This document shows, one piece after another, positions 14,425 to 21,629 of a DNA stretch of 39,902 nucleotides. The stretch is taken from assembly GCF_900156315.1 (NCBI RefSeq), contig NZ_FTNI01000050.1, forward strand, positions 1 through 39,902, given 5' to 3'. The stretch is from Microbispora rosea (lineage in GTDB: Bacteria; Actinomycetota; Actinomycetes; Streptosporangiales; Streptosporangiaceae). Positions within the stretch are counted from its first letter, which is position 1. The number at the start of each line of letters is the position of its first letter. The notes under the pieces were generated by a model. That model had not been told where the DNA came from and made no database searches. It saw only the letters and a list, made by a program, of their open reading frames with translations. A program made the position numbers and the translations under genes.

Positions 14425-15227
14425 AGAGAGGCATCGCCGCGGCCGTCGGGTGCGACCACCTGGCCGTCGGCGCCGACCACGACGGCCCGTACGGCGGGGC
14501 GCCGCCCGCGGAGATGCACGGCGAACACGACCTCCGCATCGCCCTGAGCGGGGAAGACGAAGAAACGCCAGCACAGTTCGCGCCACATGTCGGACGGCTC
14601 GTCCGCCAGCAGCGACCCGGCCTGAGCCCGCCACGCCGCGCTGGCCCGCAGCCGCGACAGCGCCCGCCCGGGCGGCATCGGCCGCTGCTCGCACGGCGTC
14701 CGGTGACGCAGCCGGGAGACGAACCCGTCGACCTCGGGTGAGCAGGCGAGCAGCAGGGCGACCCCTCCGCCGATCCAGGGGGCGATCTCCACGGTGACCT
14801 GAGGCAGTCCCGTGAGGCCCTCGGCCCCGACGAGGGCCCCCATCGCGGTCAGCGCCGCGGCCCGGCCGATCGAGCGCAGCCCGACAGGGGTGTCGCTCAC
14901 GTCTCCGAAGCAGCCGCACCCCACGTCCGGCCGCCGCCTGCGCAGATCCCACAGCACGTACGTCGCCACGGCGAAGAACACGGTCGGCAGCCACCGGGCG
15001 ACCGGGTGGTCCACGACCAGCAGAACGGCCGCCAGTGCGAACTCCACCAGGGCGCAGGCGATCATGGCGGCCTTGGCGAAGCGTTCCGGCATGAGCACCG
15101 CCGGGCCCAGCCGGGCCAGCGCGCCCGGCGACGCCTCGCGCCCGACCGTGGCCAACTTGGCGACGCCGCCCAGCGCCAGCGTCACCACGAGGATCGGCAG
15201 CGCGGCAGCCGCGATGGTCGAAAGCAC
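14397..15227 (-). CDS. MauE/DoxX-like redox-associated membrane protein
   Basis: This 276-residue protein starts at a GTG 3 bp after the stop of the Cys-rich gene, so the two form an operon. The first about 160 residues are four to five membrane helices (STIAAAALPILVVTLALGGV; MIACALVEFALAAVLLVV) with a GCGCFGDV motif at a membrane interface. This is the Cys signature I associate with MauE-like proteins (PF07291). The C-terminal about 110 residues are soluble and hydrophilic. MauE is needed for folding of the disulfide-rich methylamine dehydrogenase subunit; here no mau genes are present, so a thiol-redox role for the neighbouring Cys-rich protein is more likely (inference). The gene ends inside a large hairpin. 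Confidence 0.75.
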   Translation of the reverse strand: MLSTIAAAALPILVVTLALGGVAKLATVGREASPGALARLGPAVLMPERFAKAAMIACALVEFALAAVLLVVDHPVARWLPTVFFAVATYVLWDLRRRRPDVGCGCFGDVSDTPVGLRSIGRAAALTAMGALVGAEGLTGLPQVTVEIAPWIGGGVALLLACSPEVDGFVSRLRHRTPCEQRPMPPGRALSRLRASAAWRAQAGSLLADEPSDMWRELCWRFFVFPAQGDAEVVFAVHLRGRRPAVRAVVVGADGQVVAPDGRGDASLRESTPVSA

Positions 15228-15230
15228 CGG

Positions 15231-16208
15231 TCACCCCAATCCGACGCGGGCATTGAAGCAGCCCTTGGTCAAGTCTCCACCCAGCGCGACGTACGAGGAC
15301 GCGGTCAGTTCCACGATCCTGCCGCGCGGGGACGTGCCGCATTCCAGGCATCGGTCGCAGAACTGCCCCGCGAGGCATCCGCACGCGACGATCGGCAGCG
15401 TGTCCGCCCGGCCGTCGCACACATTGCGTACGCGCAGCACCGAGCCCAGCGCGAGATAGGGCAGGCCGGCGCAGGAGACGCCCGCGTCGCCGCAGCCGGT
15501 CTCGTCGCGTTCGAGCATGGGATAGGCGACGCCCTCCGTGACGCCCGCCCCCGCGAAACCCGGGAGGTCGGTGAGGTCGGTGAGGTCCGCCCAGACCGCC
15601 GTGCCCGAGATGCCCGTCTCGCTTCCGCCGTACGTCACCTGAGACGGGGGCACGGCCGTGGCCCGGTAGGGCGGCTGCGAGGTCGCGGGGAGATGCGCGA
15701 GCGACGTGCCCTGGTCGAGCAGCCCGATCGCGTCGAACAGGTAGCCCGGCTCCAGCTTGGGATGCCGCACCCGGATCCGCCCGGACGAGCGGTAGGGCAC
15801 GACGATGGAGCGTTCCCGGCGATGAGGGCCGCAATCGAGCTCGACGGTGAGGTCGCGCCGGCCGCCGACCTCCCGGATGACGCCGGTGATCCGGGTGATG
15901 TCGGCCCAGATGTGCTCGGCGACCGTGCCGCCGCGCAGCGCCCGGACGACGATCCGGGCCCCGGCCGGCAGGTCGGCGGGCGCCACGGTGCCCCCGCGCC
16001 ACGCGGTCGCCCACGGCGCGATCACCAGGCGCCGCTGCTCGCCGTCGGCGGTCTCAAGGATGATCAGGTGCGGGCTCACGTCGAGCAGCTCGCCGCTGAC
16101 CACGTCGAAAGGCTCGGTCTCCTCCGGCGACCGCGGCGCGGGCCGGGGGTCGCGGCCGAGAACCGCCGCCGCCAGCTTCCGCCTGCGCTCTCCGGCCCGG
16201 TGGTGCAT
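15231..16208 (-). CDS. Cys-rich protein with RlpA-like barrel region
   Basis: I chose the ATG at 16208, preceded by GGAAGGGG, giving 325 residues (MHHRAGERRRKL). A first domain of about 100-150 residues has the short-strand pattern of an OB-like or DUF5666-like barrel (GELLDVSPHLIILETADG; ARIVVRALRGG). The C-terminal about 130 residues are Cys-rich (CGDAGVSC, NVC, VACGCLAGQFCDRCLECG, KGCFN). They read like a double-psi barrel of the RlpA/3D type (GLPYLALGSVLRVRN ... RIVELTASSYVALGGDL). No signal peptide is visible, which is odd for a protein with so many paired cysteines. The stop lies 3 bp before the MauE-like gene. Function unknown. Confidence 0.68.
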   Translation of the reverse strand: MHHRAGERRRKLAAAVLGRDPRPAPRSPEETEPFDVVSGELLDVSPHLIILETADGEQRRLVIAPWATAWRGGTVAPADLPAGARIVVRALRGGTVAEHIWADITRITGVIREVGGRRDLTVELDCGPHRRERSIVVPYRSSGRIRVRHPKLEPGYLFDAIGLLDQGTSLAHLPATSQPPYRATAVPPSQVTYGGSETGISGTAVWADLTDLTDLPGFAGAGVTEGVAYPMLERDETGCGDAGVSCAGLPYLALGSVLRVRNVCDGRADTLPIVACGCLAGQFCDRCLECGTSPRGRIVELTASSYVALGGDLTKGCFNARVGLG

Positions 16209-16500
16209 CGCCCCTTCCACGCTCTCCAGCCTCACATGCCGGACGGGGATGGAGAGGTGGTTTTCCGGGCGATGGTGGCGTCCGGGATCAATATTCCTCC
16301 TCCCGGTGCAAGGCGTTGCCACCTGTAACGGGCAAACCACCGCCCGACAGGACGTACGGCATGGGCGACCGGCCGCCACCGGCTTGCCCGCTCTTTGCCC
16401 AGGTAGGTGCGAAACCTGGATTTCGGTTCAGCCGGATCCAGGGGCGCGGCTGCGATTCTGGCACGAGATGCCTCTCTGGCCGGGTTGGTGATCCCTGATC

Positions 16501-16995
16501 GTGAACCATGAGGAGTTTCGCACGTACGTCCAGTCTCGTGGGGCGGCACTGCTCCGCGTGGCCAACCAGTTGACCGGCAACCCCTGCGATGCCGAGGACC
16601 TCCTGCAGACCGCCCTCGCGCGTACGTACCTCGCGTGGGACCGCATCCGCGACCGATCGTCGCTCGACGGCTACGTGCGGCGGGCGATGGTGAACATCAA
16701 CATTTCCTGGTGGCGGCGGCGCAAGCTGGAGGAATACCCCTCCGAGGAGCTTCCCGACGTACCGGTGCAGCAGGACACGCGGCACCGGTACGACGAGCTG
16801 GAGCAGGCGCTCGACCGTCTCCCCGTACGGCAGCGCACGGCGATCGTGCTGCGCTACTACGAGGACATGACCGAGCCCGAGATCGCCAGGACCCTCGGGA
16901 TCAGCGTGGGCACGGTCAAGAGCTCGGTCTCGCGCGGCATGGCCAAGCTGCGCGGCGACCTGGTCGTGCCCGACGCTCGCAGAAGGGTCAACTGA
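16501..16995 (+). CDS. SigE-family ECF RNA polymerase sigma factor
   Basis: This 164-residue protein begins at a GTG (VNHEEFRTYVQSRGAALLRV). Region 2 includes NQLTGNPCDAEDLLQTALAR and WDRIRDRSSLDGYVRRAMVN; region 4 is LDRLPVRQRTAIVLRYYEDM with EIARTLGISVGTVKSSVSRG as the helix-turn-helix. Length and sequence fit the large SigE-like group of actinobacterial ECF factors. No anti-sigma gene is adjacent; the downstream nuclease gene converges. It directs RNA polymerase to a regulon that cannot be deduced here. Confidence 0.9.
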   Translation: MNHEEFRTYVQSRGAALLRVANQLTGNPCDAEDLLQTALARTYLAWDRIRDRSSLDGYVRRAMVNINISWWRRRKLEEYPSEELPDVPVQQDTRHRYDELEQALDRLPVRQRTAIVLRYYEDMTEPEIARTLGISVGTVKSSVSRGMAKLRGDLVVPDARRRVN

Positions 16996-17001
16996 CCGTC
17001 A

Positions 17002-18015
17002 TCATTCGCAGACCACGCCGTCGTTGTCGCGGTCCTCGTACCACACGTATTCGGGGTCGGTCCCTTGGTAGTAAGGGCCGTAACCGGCAGCGATCGCCTC
17101 TTCGCAGGTGTCGTACTTGGGGTCGTTCGAGCCGCCGGGGCTGGGGCTGGGGCTGGGAGTCGGAGAGGGGCTGACCGCGACCGATCCGGTGGTGTTGCCC
17201 TGCGGGATGGGCTCGGGGGAGTACGTCGTGCCGGGCGGGGCCGGGGACGCGTCCGCCGGCTCGATCGGCGCCGGAGTCAGGGCGTCGCCGCCGGTCCCCG
17301 ACGGGACCTGGACACCCGAACGCTTGTCGTAGGTGTCGGCCGCCCAGCAACCCGACCACAGCCCCTGCTTGTCCGTCTGGGCACGGACCTGCTCCCAGTA
17401 CTGCCACTCGGTGTAGCTGTGCTCCGGGAAGGAGTTCACGGCCTGGGCGAGGCCGATCCTGACCATGTCGCCGTTGACGTAGACGCCCGTGGACGACCAC
17501 AGATAGATGAGGATGCGCCCCTTCTCGGGCACCTGCTCGGCGGCCCGGACATACGCGGGCTTGCCCGGCGGGAGCAGCGTCATCAGCCGGGCGAACGCCT
17601 CCTCGGACCAGCAGGCGCCCTTGCCGGGGGCGTCCGCCTCCAGCAGGCCGATCCGTACGGTCCTGCCGCTCTCGGTGACGACATCGGCGGTGTCGCCGTC
17701 CACGACCTTCTTGACGGTGACCTGGACGGTGTCCTTCGGCACGGACTTCGGCCGGGTCGTCTTCGTCGTCTTGGTCGTTGTGGTCTTGGTCGTCTGGGGG
17801 GTGGGCTTGGGGGTGACCGTCTTGGTGACGGTGACCACCGGCTGCGGGCTCGGGCTCGTCGCGGCGGCCGTCTGCGTCTGTGTCTGAGCGGGCGTCGGGC
17901 TCGGGCTCGGGCTCGGGGAGGCCGCTGCCGCGGCGAACGCGGAGGTGGAAGCGGCGACGGGAACCGCGAGGGCCGCGGCCGCGAGGACGGCGAGTGCGTG
18001 CGAGGGGAAACGCAC
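17002..18015 (-). CDS. secreted thermonuclease-like protein with Excalibur domain
   Basis: A GTG start after GGAG gives 337 residues: a Sec signal peptide (LAVLAAAALAVPVAASTSAF), then a Ser/Pro/Thr/Lys-rich linker to about residue 92. The SNase domain spans about 95-215 (KKVVDGDTADVV, VRIGLLEADAP, CWSEEAFARL, GLWSGCW). A second Pro/Ser linker leads to a C-terminal Excalibur calcium-binding motif (YDTCEEAIAAGYGPYY ... DRDNDGVVCE). It is probably an extracellular or wall-associated calcium-dependent nuclease. The Arg/Glu catalytic pattern is only partly recognisable, so activity is inferred. The gene is transcribed convergently to the sigma factor, with only 6 bp between the stops. Confidence 0.88.
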   Translation of the reverse strand: MRFPSHALAVLAAAALAVPVAASTSAFAAAAASPSPSPSPTPAQTQTQTAAATSPSPQPVVTVTKTVTPKPTPQTTKTTTTKTTKTTRPKSVPKDTVQVTVKKVVDGDTADVVTESGRTVRIGLLEADAPGKGACWSEEAFARLMTLLPPGKPAYVRAAEQVPEKGRILIYLWSSTGVYVNGDMVRIGLAQAVNSFPEHSYTEWQYWEQVRAQTDKQGLWSGCWAADTYDKRSGVQVPSGTGGDALTPAPIEPADASPAPPGTTYSPEPIPQGNTTGSVAVSPSPTPSPSPSPGGSNDPKYDTCEEAIAAGYGPYYQGTDPEYVWYEDRDNDGVVCE

Positions 18016-18152
18016 GGATGCTCCATGGGCTCGGGTACGGGGGGCTGCGTCGGCTGTCGGGGAGCCGTTTCCTGGATTATGGAGTCCACCAGAAATCGAT
18101 CGTTTACGCCACCCCGTCCGGTCAGTTCCCAGGAATCACGTTCCGGCGGGTA

Positions 18153-18650
18153 TCAGCCTGTCTTGGCCTTCGGTGCCCTGCTCACCTCCCGCACGCCGGC
18201 GGTCGCGCAGGGCCGTACGACGTCGCGGATCATCCGCAGCGCCTCCAGGAAATCGGCGAGCTGATTTTCGGTCAGCAGCCCGGTGAACCAGGTCTCGATG
18301 TCCTTGATGTGCTTGGGGAGCACCGCACGCAGGCGTTCCGCCCCCGCCTCGCTCAGCACGGCGTAGGAGGCGCGGCGGTCGCTGGCGCAGGCATGCCGTT
18401 CGACGAGCCCGTCGCGTTCCAGGCGGTCGACCACGCGGGTGATCCCGCTCGTGGACAACGAGGTCTGGGCGGCGAGGTCGCTCATCCGCAGCCGTCGTTC
18501 GGGAGAGCGGGCAAGACGGATCAGGGTCTCGAAGTCGACCTCGGAGAGTCCTGCGGCGGCCAGTGTCGGGCTGGTCTTGCTCGACAGCCCGCTGTAGACC
18601 TCCGCGAACAGGCCCATCGCCGTGAGCCGGGGGTCGTCGAATGGGTCCAT
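18153..18650 (-). CDS. MarR family regulator
   Basis: The 165-residue protein has the MarR winged-helix layout: an N-terminal dimerisation helix, LRMSDLAAQTSLSTSGITRV as helix-turn-helix, VDRLERDGLVERHACASDRR as wing, then VLSEAGAERLRAVLPKHIKD into the C-terminal dimer helices. It is divergent from the YceI gene, with 98 bp between starts that contain a palindrome beside a good promoter. It is likely to repress yceI and itself. The ligand is unknown. Confidence 0.92.
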   Translation of the reverse strand: MDPFDDPRLTAMGLFAEVYSGLSSKTSPTLAAAGLSEVDFETLIRLARSPERRLRMSDLAAQTSLSTSGITRVVDRLERDGLVERHACASDRRASYAVLSEAGAERLRAVLPKHIKDIETWFTGLLTENQLADFLEALRMIRDVVRPCATAGVREVSRAPKAKTG

Positions 18651-18673
18651 GGCCCAAGTCTACGGCAAGATGG

Positions 18674-18703
18674 TTGACGTGAGGAATATTTCTCGGGTAG
18701 ACA
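18674..18703 (+). promoter_or_regulatory. yceI promoter with MarR-type operator
   Basis: TTGACG (18674-18679) and TAGACA (18698-18703) are separated by 18 bp. Within the spacer, GAGGAATATTTCTC (18681-18694) is a near-perfect 14-bp palindrome. A repressor bound there would block the promoter, fitting the divergent MarR gene. The element assignment is from consensus only. Confidence 0.55.
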
Positions 18704-18748
18704 TTTGCTGAGTGAGACATCCGCACAGCAACAATCTGGGGAGCAGCC

Positions 18749-19312
18749 ATGAGCATCCGTGAGTGGGAGGGCCTGAAGGTCCCGACGGCCGGCGAGTTCG
18801 CGCTGGACAAGGCCCACACGCGCGTCGGTTTCGTCGTCAAGCACATGATGGTCAGCAAGGTCCGCGGCCACTTCGCCGACTACGAGGGCAAGATCGTCAT
18901 CGCCGAGAACCCGCTGGAGTCGAGCGTGGACGTCGCCATCAAGGCGGGCACGATCGAGACCGGCGCCGCCGACCGCGACGGCCACCTGCGGAGCGACGAC
19001 TTCCTGAGCGCCGACAAGTTCCCGGAGATCACCTTCCGCAGCAAGCGGGTGAGCAACCTGTCGGGCAACGAGTTCACGCTCGTCGGCGACCTCACGGTCC
19101 GTGACGTGACCAAGGAGGTCGAGCTCAAGGTCGAGTTCAACGGCGCGGCCACCAACCCGTGGGGGCAGGAGCTCTTCGGGTTCAGCGCGGAGACCGAGAT
19201 CGACCGCGAGGAGTACGGTCTGACCTGGAACCAGGCCCTGGAGACCGGCGGTGTCCTCGTCGGCAAGAAGGTCAAGATCGAGATCGAGGGCGAGGCCGTC
19301 CGTCAGGCGTAG
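18749..19312 (+). CDS. YceI family lipid-binding-like protein
   Basis: The ATG follows GGGGAGCAGCC, giving 187 residues. The sequence has the YceI lipocalin-like order: FALDKAHTRVGFVVKHMMVS, KVRGHFADYEGKIVI, HLRSDDFLSADKFPEITFRS, FTLVGDLTVRDVTKEVELKV, then GFSAETEIDREEYGLTWNQA. There is no signal peptide, so this is a cytoplasmic actinobacterial member. Family members bind polyisoprenoid lipids; the exact role is unknown. Control by the divergent MarR regulator is likely. Confidence 0.93.
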   Translation: MSIREWEGLKVPTAGEFALDKAHTRVGFVVKHMMVSKVRGHFADYEGKIVIAENPLESSVDVAIKAGTIETGAADRDGHLRSDDFLSADKFPEITFRSKRVSNLSGNEFTLVGDLTVRDVTKEVELKVEFNGAATNPWGQELFGFSAETEIDREEYGLTWNQALETGGVLVGKKVKIEIEGEAVRQA

Positions 19313-19334
19313 CCCGTGCCGACGCTGAGGCGGG

Positions 19335-19389
19335 TTATCCACACTGTGTGCACAGCCCTTATCCACATCCTGTGGACAAGGGCTGTGCA
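19335..19389. repeat. palindromic cluster of DnaA-box-like sites
   Basis: There are three 9-mers of the DnaA-box type: TTATCCACA at 19335-19343, TTATCCACA at 19359-19367, and TGTGGACAA (TTGTCCACA on the minus strand) at 19371-19379. The last two lie in an inverted repeat with 19-bp arms, TGCACAGCCCTTATCCACA and its complement with one mismatch, around a 3-nt centre (19349-19389). There is no T-run after it. It could bind DnaA, or be a yceI terminator that happens to contain the motif. Confidence 0.6.
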
Positions 19390-19465
19390 TCGATCCAAAC
19401 GGGATCCCCGAAGTGATCCAGTAGGACGCTCGGCAATCCGCTTTGCCGCCTTGGACGATCGCCGG

Positions 19466-19471
19466 TACGCT
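19466..19471 (+). promoter_or_regulatory. possible tRNA-Ser promoter -10 box
   Basis: TACGCT lies 22 bp before the tRNA 5' end, and TTTGCC is 18 bp upstream of it as a weak -35. The spacing suits a housekeeping promoter, but the boxes are degenerate. Confidence 0.3.
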
Positions 19472-19492
19472 GTGCTGAGCAACGCGCTACCA

Positions 19493-19585
19493 GGAGGCTT
19501 CGCCTAGTCAGGTCTATGGCGCCGCACTGCTAATGCGGTTTGGGTCTTAAGCCCATCCGGGGTTCAAATCCCCGAGCCTCCGCCA
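19493..19585 (+). tRNA. tRNA-Ser(GCT)
   Basis: A complete class II tRNA: acceptor GGAGGCT/AGCCTCC, anticodon arm CCGCA-CTGCTAA-TGCGG with anticodon GCT, a long variable arm (TTGGGTCTTAAGCCCATCC region), T arm GGGG-TTCAAAT-CCCC, discriminator G, and an encoded CCA (19583-19585). The segment from the anticodon loop to the 3' end is duplicated at 22732-22754 plus 24406-24442, so the gene has served as an integration site. Confidence 0.95.
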
Positions 19586-19595
19586 GCTGAGCAGG

Positions 19596-19636
19596 AAATA
19601 GGCCCCCGCCCGGGACGACCGGACGGGGGCCTATTT
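19596..19636. terminator. terminator after tRNA-Ser
   Basis: The arms AAATAGGCCCCCGCCCGG and CCGGACGGGGGCCTATTT (one mismatch) close on a 5-nt loop 10 bp past the CCA. The A/T ends allow function in both directions. Confidence 0.8.
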
Positions 19637-19656
19637 GATCTCTACGGTGGCGCGGT

Positions 19657-19672
19657 GGGCACATGGGGGCAT
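19657..19672 (+). repeat. GGGCACAT-type tandem motif near tRNA-Ser
   Basis: GGGCACAT is followed directly by GGGGGCAT. A very similar tandem (GGGCACAT, T, GGGGGCACAT) occurs at 3469-3487 inside the other decayed element. It may be an integrase arm-type binding site; that is a guess from its position beside integration scars. Confidence 0.35.
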
Positions 19673-19684
19673 ACCGCGTTCCGA

Positions 19685-19949
19685 TCACGCTTTGCGCGCC
19701 CTCAGGGGGATGATCGCCCAACGGCAGCGAAGAGATGAACGGGAGGAGGAGGTCGAGCAGGACCAGGAAGGGCGTCCAGACCTTGACGCGGCGGACGACG
19801 GCGAGCTGGACGACGAGCGCGAGCTGGCCGATGTAGAAGAGGAACGGACCGCCGTCGTAGACGGCGATGGAGACACCGGGGACGGCCCGGATCTGGTCGA
19901 AGAGGACGCCCATACCGGCATGGTCGGCGGACAGGAAGCCGGCCGCCAC
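19685..19949 (-). pseudogene. C-terminal remnant of a polytopic membrane protein
   Basis: The minus strand encodes about 85 residues with two clear hydrophobic segments (GGPFLFYIGQLALVVQLAVV; WTPFLVLLDLLLPFISSLPL) and good codon bias, but no N-terminus. Beyond PLG the frame runs into non-coding DNA. A one-base shift there would give a natural end AIIPLRARKA-stop. It looks like the tail of a multi-TM protein left next to the tRNA by island decay. The parent family is not recognised. Confidence 0.45.
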
Positions 19950-20026
19950 ACCTCCCCTCTACTCCTTCCGAAGGCAGCGAAGCCGGAGCGGTCGACAAGA
20001 TGATTGTCGTCCCGAGGCCTTGGCCC

Positions 20027-20929
20027 TTAGGCGGCCGCCGTGAAGAAACGCCGCAGTTCGGCCGCCACGATCTCCGGACGGCCGGCGGGATTGCGCTTGC
20101 TCACATCTCCTGACGCGTCATGGTCGAGTCCGGGGAACTCGATCCGTTCGACGTGGGGAATGGTCTTCTCCAGACCGGACAGCGCGGGCTTGAGGAAGGG
20201 GAGTCCCTTACTTCCGCCGAGCAGGAGTACTTCAGCCTGTACGTCGGCGAAACGGTCCAGGGTGTCGGCCAGCTCGGCCATCAGCACGCCTTCGTAGTGC
20301 AGAGTCGGGGCGAGCATGCGCATGGTCGCATCGCCTGGCTTGGCATTCTTGTCCTCGCTCTTCGTCAGCAGGCCGGTCAGCCAGGTCAGTAGCCCCCGCG
20401 GCATGACGTTCATGATCGGCGGCCCAAGACGAAGTCCGAGCATGCTGGTCACCAGTGCGGCTGCCACCTTGCCTTCGGCCATCTCCCGGTCGAAGCGGTC
20501 GATCCATCCGGTCAACTGAGGGATGTCCTCCAGAAGCAGTGCCGGTTCGTATACGGCGACCTTGTGAATCGCCGGTAGCGTGCGTGCCGCCTGGAGCACG
20601 GCGACGCCGCTTGCACTGACGCCGAAGACGTAGTGGGCACCCGTCTCGTTCAGAACCGCGTCGAGGTCCTCCACTTCCTTCCGCACGCTGTAGTCGTCCC
20701 CGTACGGTCCGCTCTGGCCGCGGCCGCGGCGGTCGGGCAGGTGGACGGTGAACGCGTCGGCCAGCTCTTCGGCCATGGTCACGTGATTCCTGGCCGTCTC
20801 CATGGAGCCGTGCAGCAGGACAACACCCGGTCCGTGCCCGATGGTGTGGAAAGCGATACGGGTGCCGTCGTCAGAGGTGACGAAGCTGGTGGTGAGCTCT
20901 GCCGCCTGCGGCCGTTCCTGGATGGTCAT
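20027..20929 (-). CDS. alpha/beta hydrolase
   Basis: The ATG at 20929 follows AAAGGA, giving 300 residues. HGSMETARNH provides the oxyanion loop, and GVSASGVAVL the nucleophile elbow with its Ser. The C-terminal GLDHDASGD supplies the likely catalytic His. A lid-like insertion lies between about residues 150 and 215. There is no signal peptide. The substrate is unknown; esterase or haloperoxidase-like activity is typical. The gene is divergent from a PadR gene and shares with it an operator palindrome, so repression by PadR is likely. Confidence 0.9.
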   Translation of the reverse strand: MTIQERPQAAELTTSFVTSDDGTRIAFHTIGHGPGVVLLHGSMETARNHVTMAEELADAFTVHLPDRRGRGQSGPYGDDYSVRKEVEDLDAVLNETGAHYVFGVSASGVAVLQAARTLPAIHKVAVYEPALLLEDIPQLTGWIDRFDREMAEGKVAAALVTSMLGLRLGPPIMNVMPRGLLTWLTGLLTKSEDKNAKPGDATMRMLAPTLHYEGVLMAELADTLDRFADVQAEVLLLGGSKGLPFLKPALSGLEKTIPHVERIEFPGLDHDASGDVSKRNPAGRPEIVAAELRRFFTAAA

Positions 20930-20981
20930 TGTGGAGTCCTTTGGGTGGCTGCGAACCGACTCTCCGAATAGTGTCACAGTA

Positions 20982-21002
20982 ACTAGTTTCTAGTCAACTA
21001 GT
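20982..21002. promoter_or_regulatory. PadR operator candidate
   Basis: ACTAGTT-TCTAGTC-AACTAGT is a perfect 7-bp inverted repeat with a 7-nt centre, between the divergent hydrolase (start 20929) and padR-like (start 21024) genes. A/T-rich palindromes of this spacing are usual PadR sites. It is positioned to control both genes. Confidence 0.62.
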
Positions 21003-21023
21003 GTCCGGTGTTAGTGTGGGGGA

Positions 21024-21629
21024 ATGACCACTCCTCGTACCGGCTCACCTCTCGCCCTGACCGTCCTGGCGCTGTTGCAGTACAAGCCGTTGCACCCCTA
21101 CGGCATCCAGCGGCTGATCAAGCAGTGGGGAAAGGACAAGGTGGTCAACGTGGGCCAGCGAACGAGCCTCTACCGGACGATCGACCGCCTCATCACCGCC
21201 GGCCTGATCGGTGTGCGAGAGACCGAGCGCGACCAGGCGTATCCGGAGCGAACCGTCTATGAGATCACCGATGCGGGACGCGCGGTGGCCCGCGAGTGGC
21301 TGCTGGACATGCTGGCCATGCCCAAGCAGGAGTTTCCGGAGTTCCCGGCGGCGTTGTCCCACCTGCTGATGCTCGCCCCTCAGGAGATAAGCGATGCCTT
21401 GGATCGGCGCGTCAGAACGCTCAGCGAAGCACTGGCCGGACTAGAGGCCGAAATAAGTGCTGAAACCGGACACGGACTCCCTCGCATCACTATGCTGGAA
21501 GCCGAATATCTGCGCGTCGTGACTGCGGCGGAACTGCAGTGGCTACGCTCGGTCGTCGACGAAATGCGCAACGGTGAGCTGACCTGGTCGGCCGCTGACC
21601 TCGTGGCCTTCGCGGAAGGCCCGGAGTGA
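21024..21629 (+). CDS. PadR family transcription regulator
   Basis: This 201-residue protein has the PadR winged helix (LALTVLALLQYKPLHPYGIQ, RTSLYRTIDRLITAGLIGVR, RTVYEITDAGRAVAREWL), followed by a C-terminal helical dimerisation region of the long PadR-s2-like type. The gene starts only 21 bp after the palindrome. Its stop overlaps the GTG of the following unknown gene (GTGA), so the two are translated together. It likely represses its own two-gene unit and the divergent hydrolase. Confidence 0.92.
   Translation: MTTPRTGSPLALTVLALLQYKPLHPYGIQRLIKQWGKDKVVNVGQRTSLYRTIDRLITAGLIGVRETERDQAYPERTVYEITDAGRAVAREWLLDMLAMPKQEFPEFPAALSHLLMLAPQEISDALDRRVRTLSEALAGLEAEISAETGHGLPRITMLEAEYLRVVTAAELQWLRSVVDEMRNGELTWSAADLVAFAEGPE

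Noticed and set aside
19335..19389. Chromosomal replication origin
   Set aside because: There are only three DnaA-like boxes and no dnaA, dnaN, gyrB or rpmH nearby. A titration or regulatory site is all that can be proposed.
19530..19684. C-terminal part of a minus-strand frame ending EARGFEPRMGLRPKPH
   Set aside because: This is the antisense of the tRNA-Ser gene and its terminator; only the part above about 19685 looks like former coding sequence.
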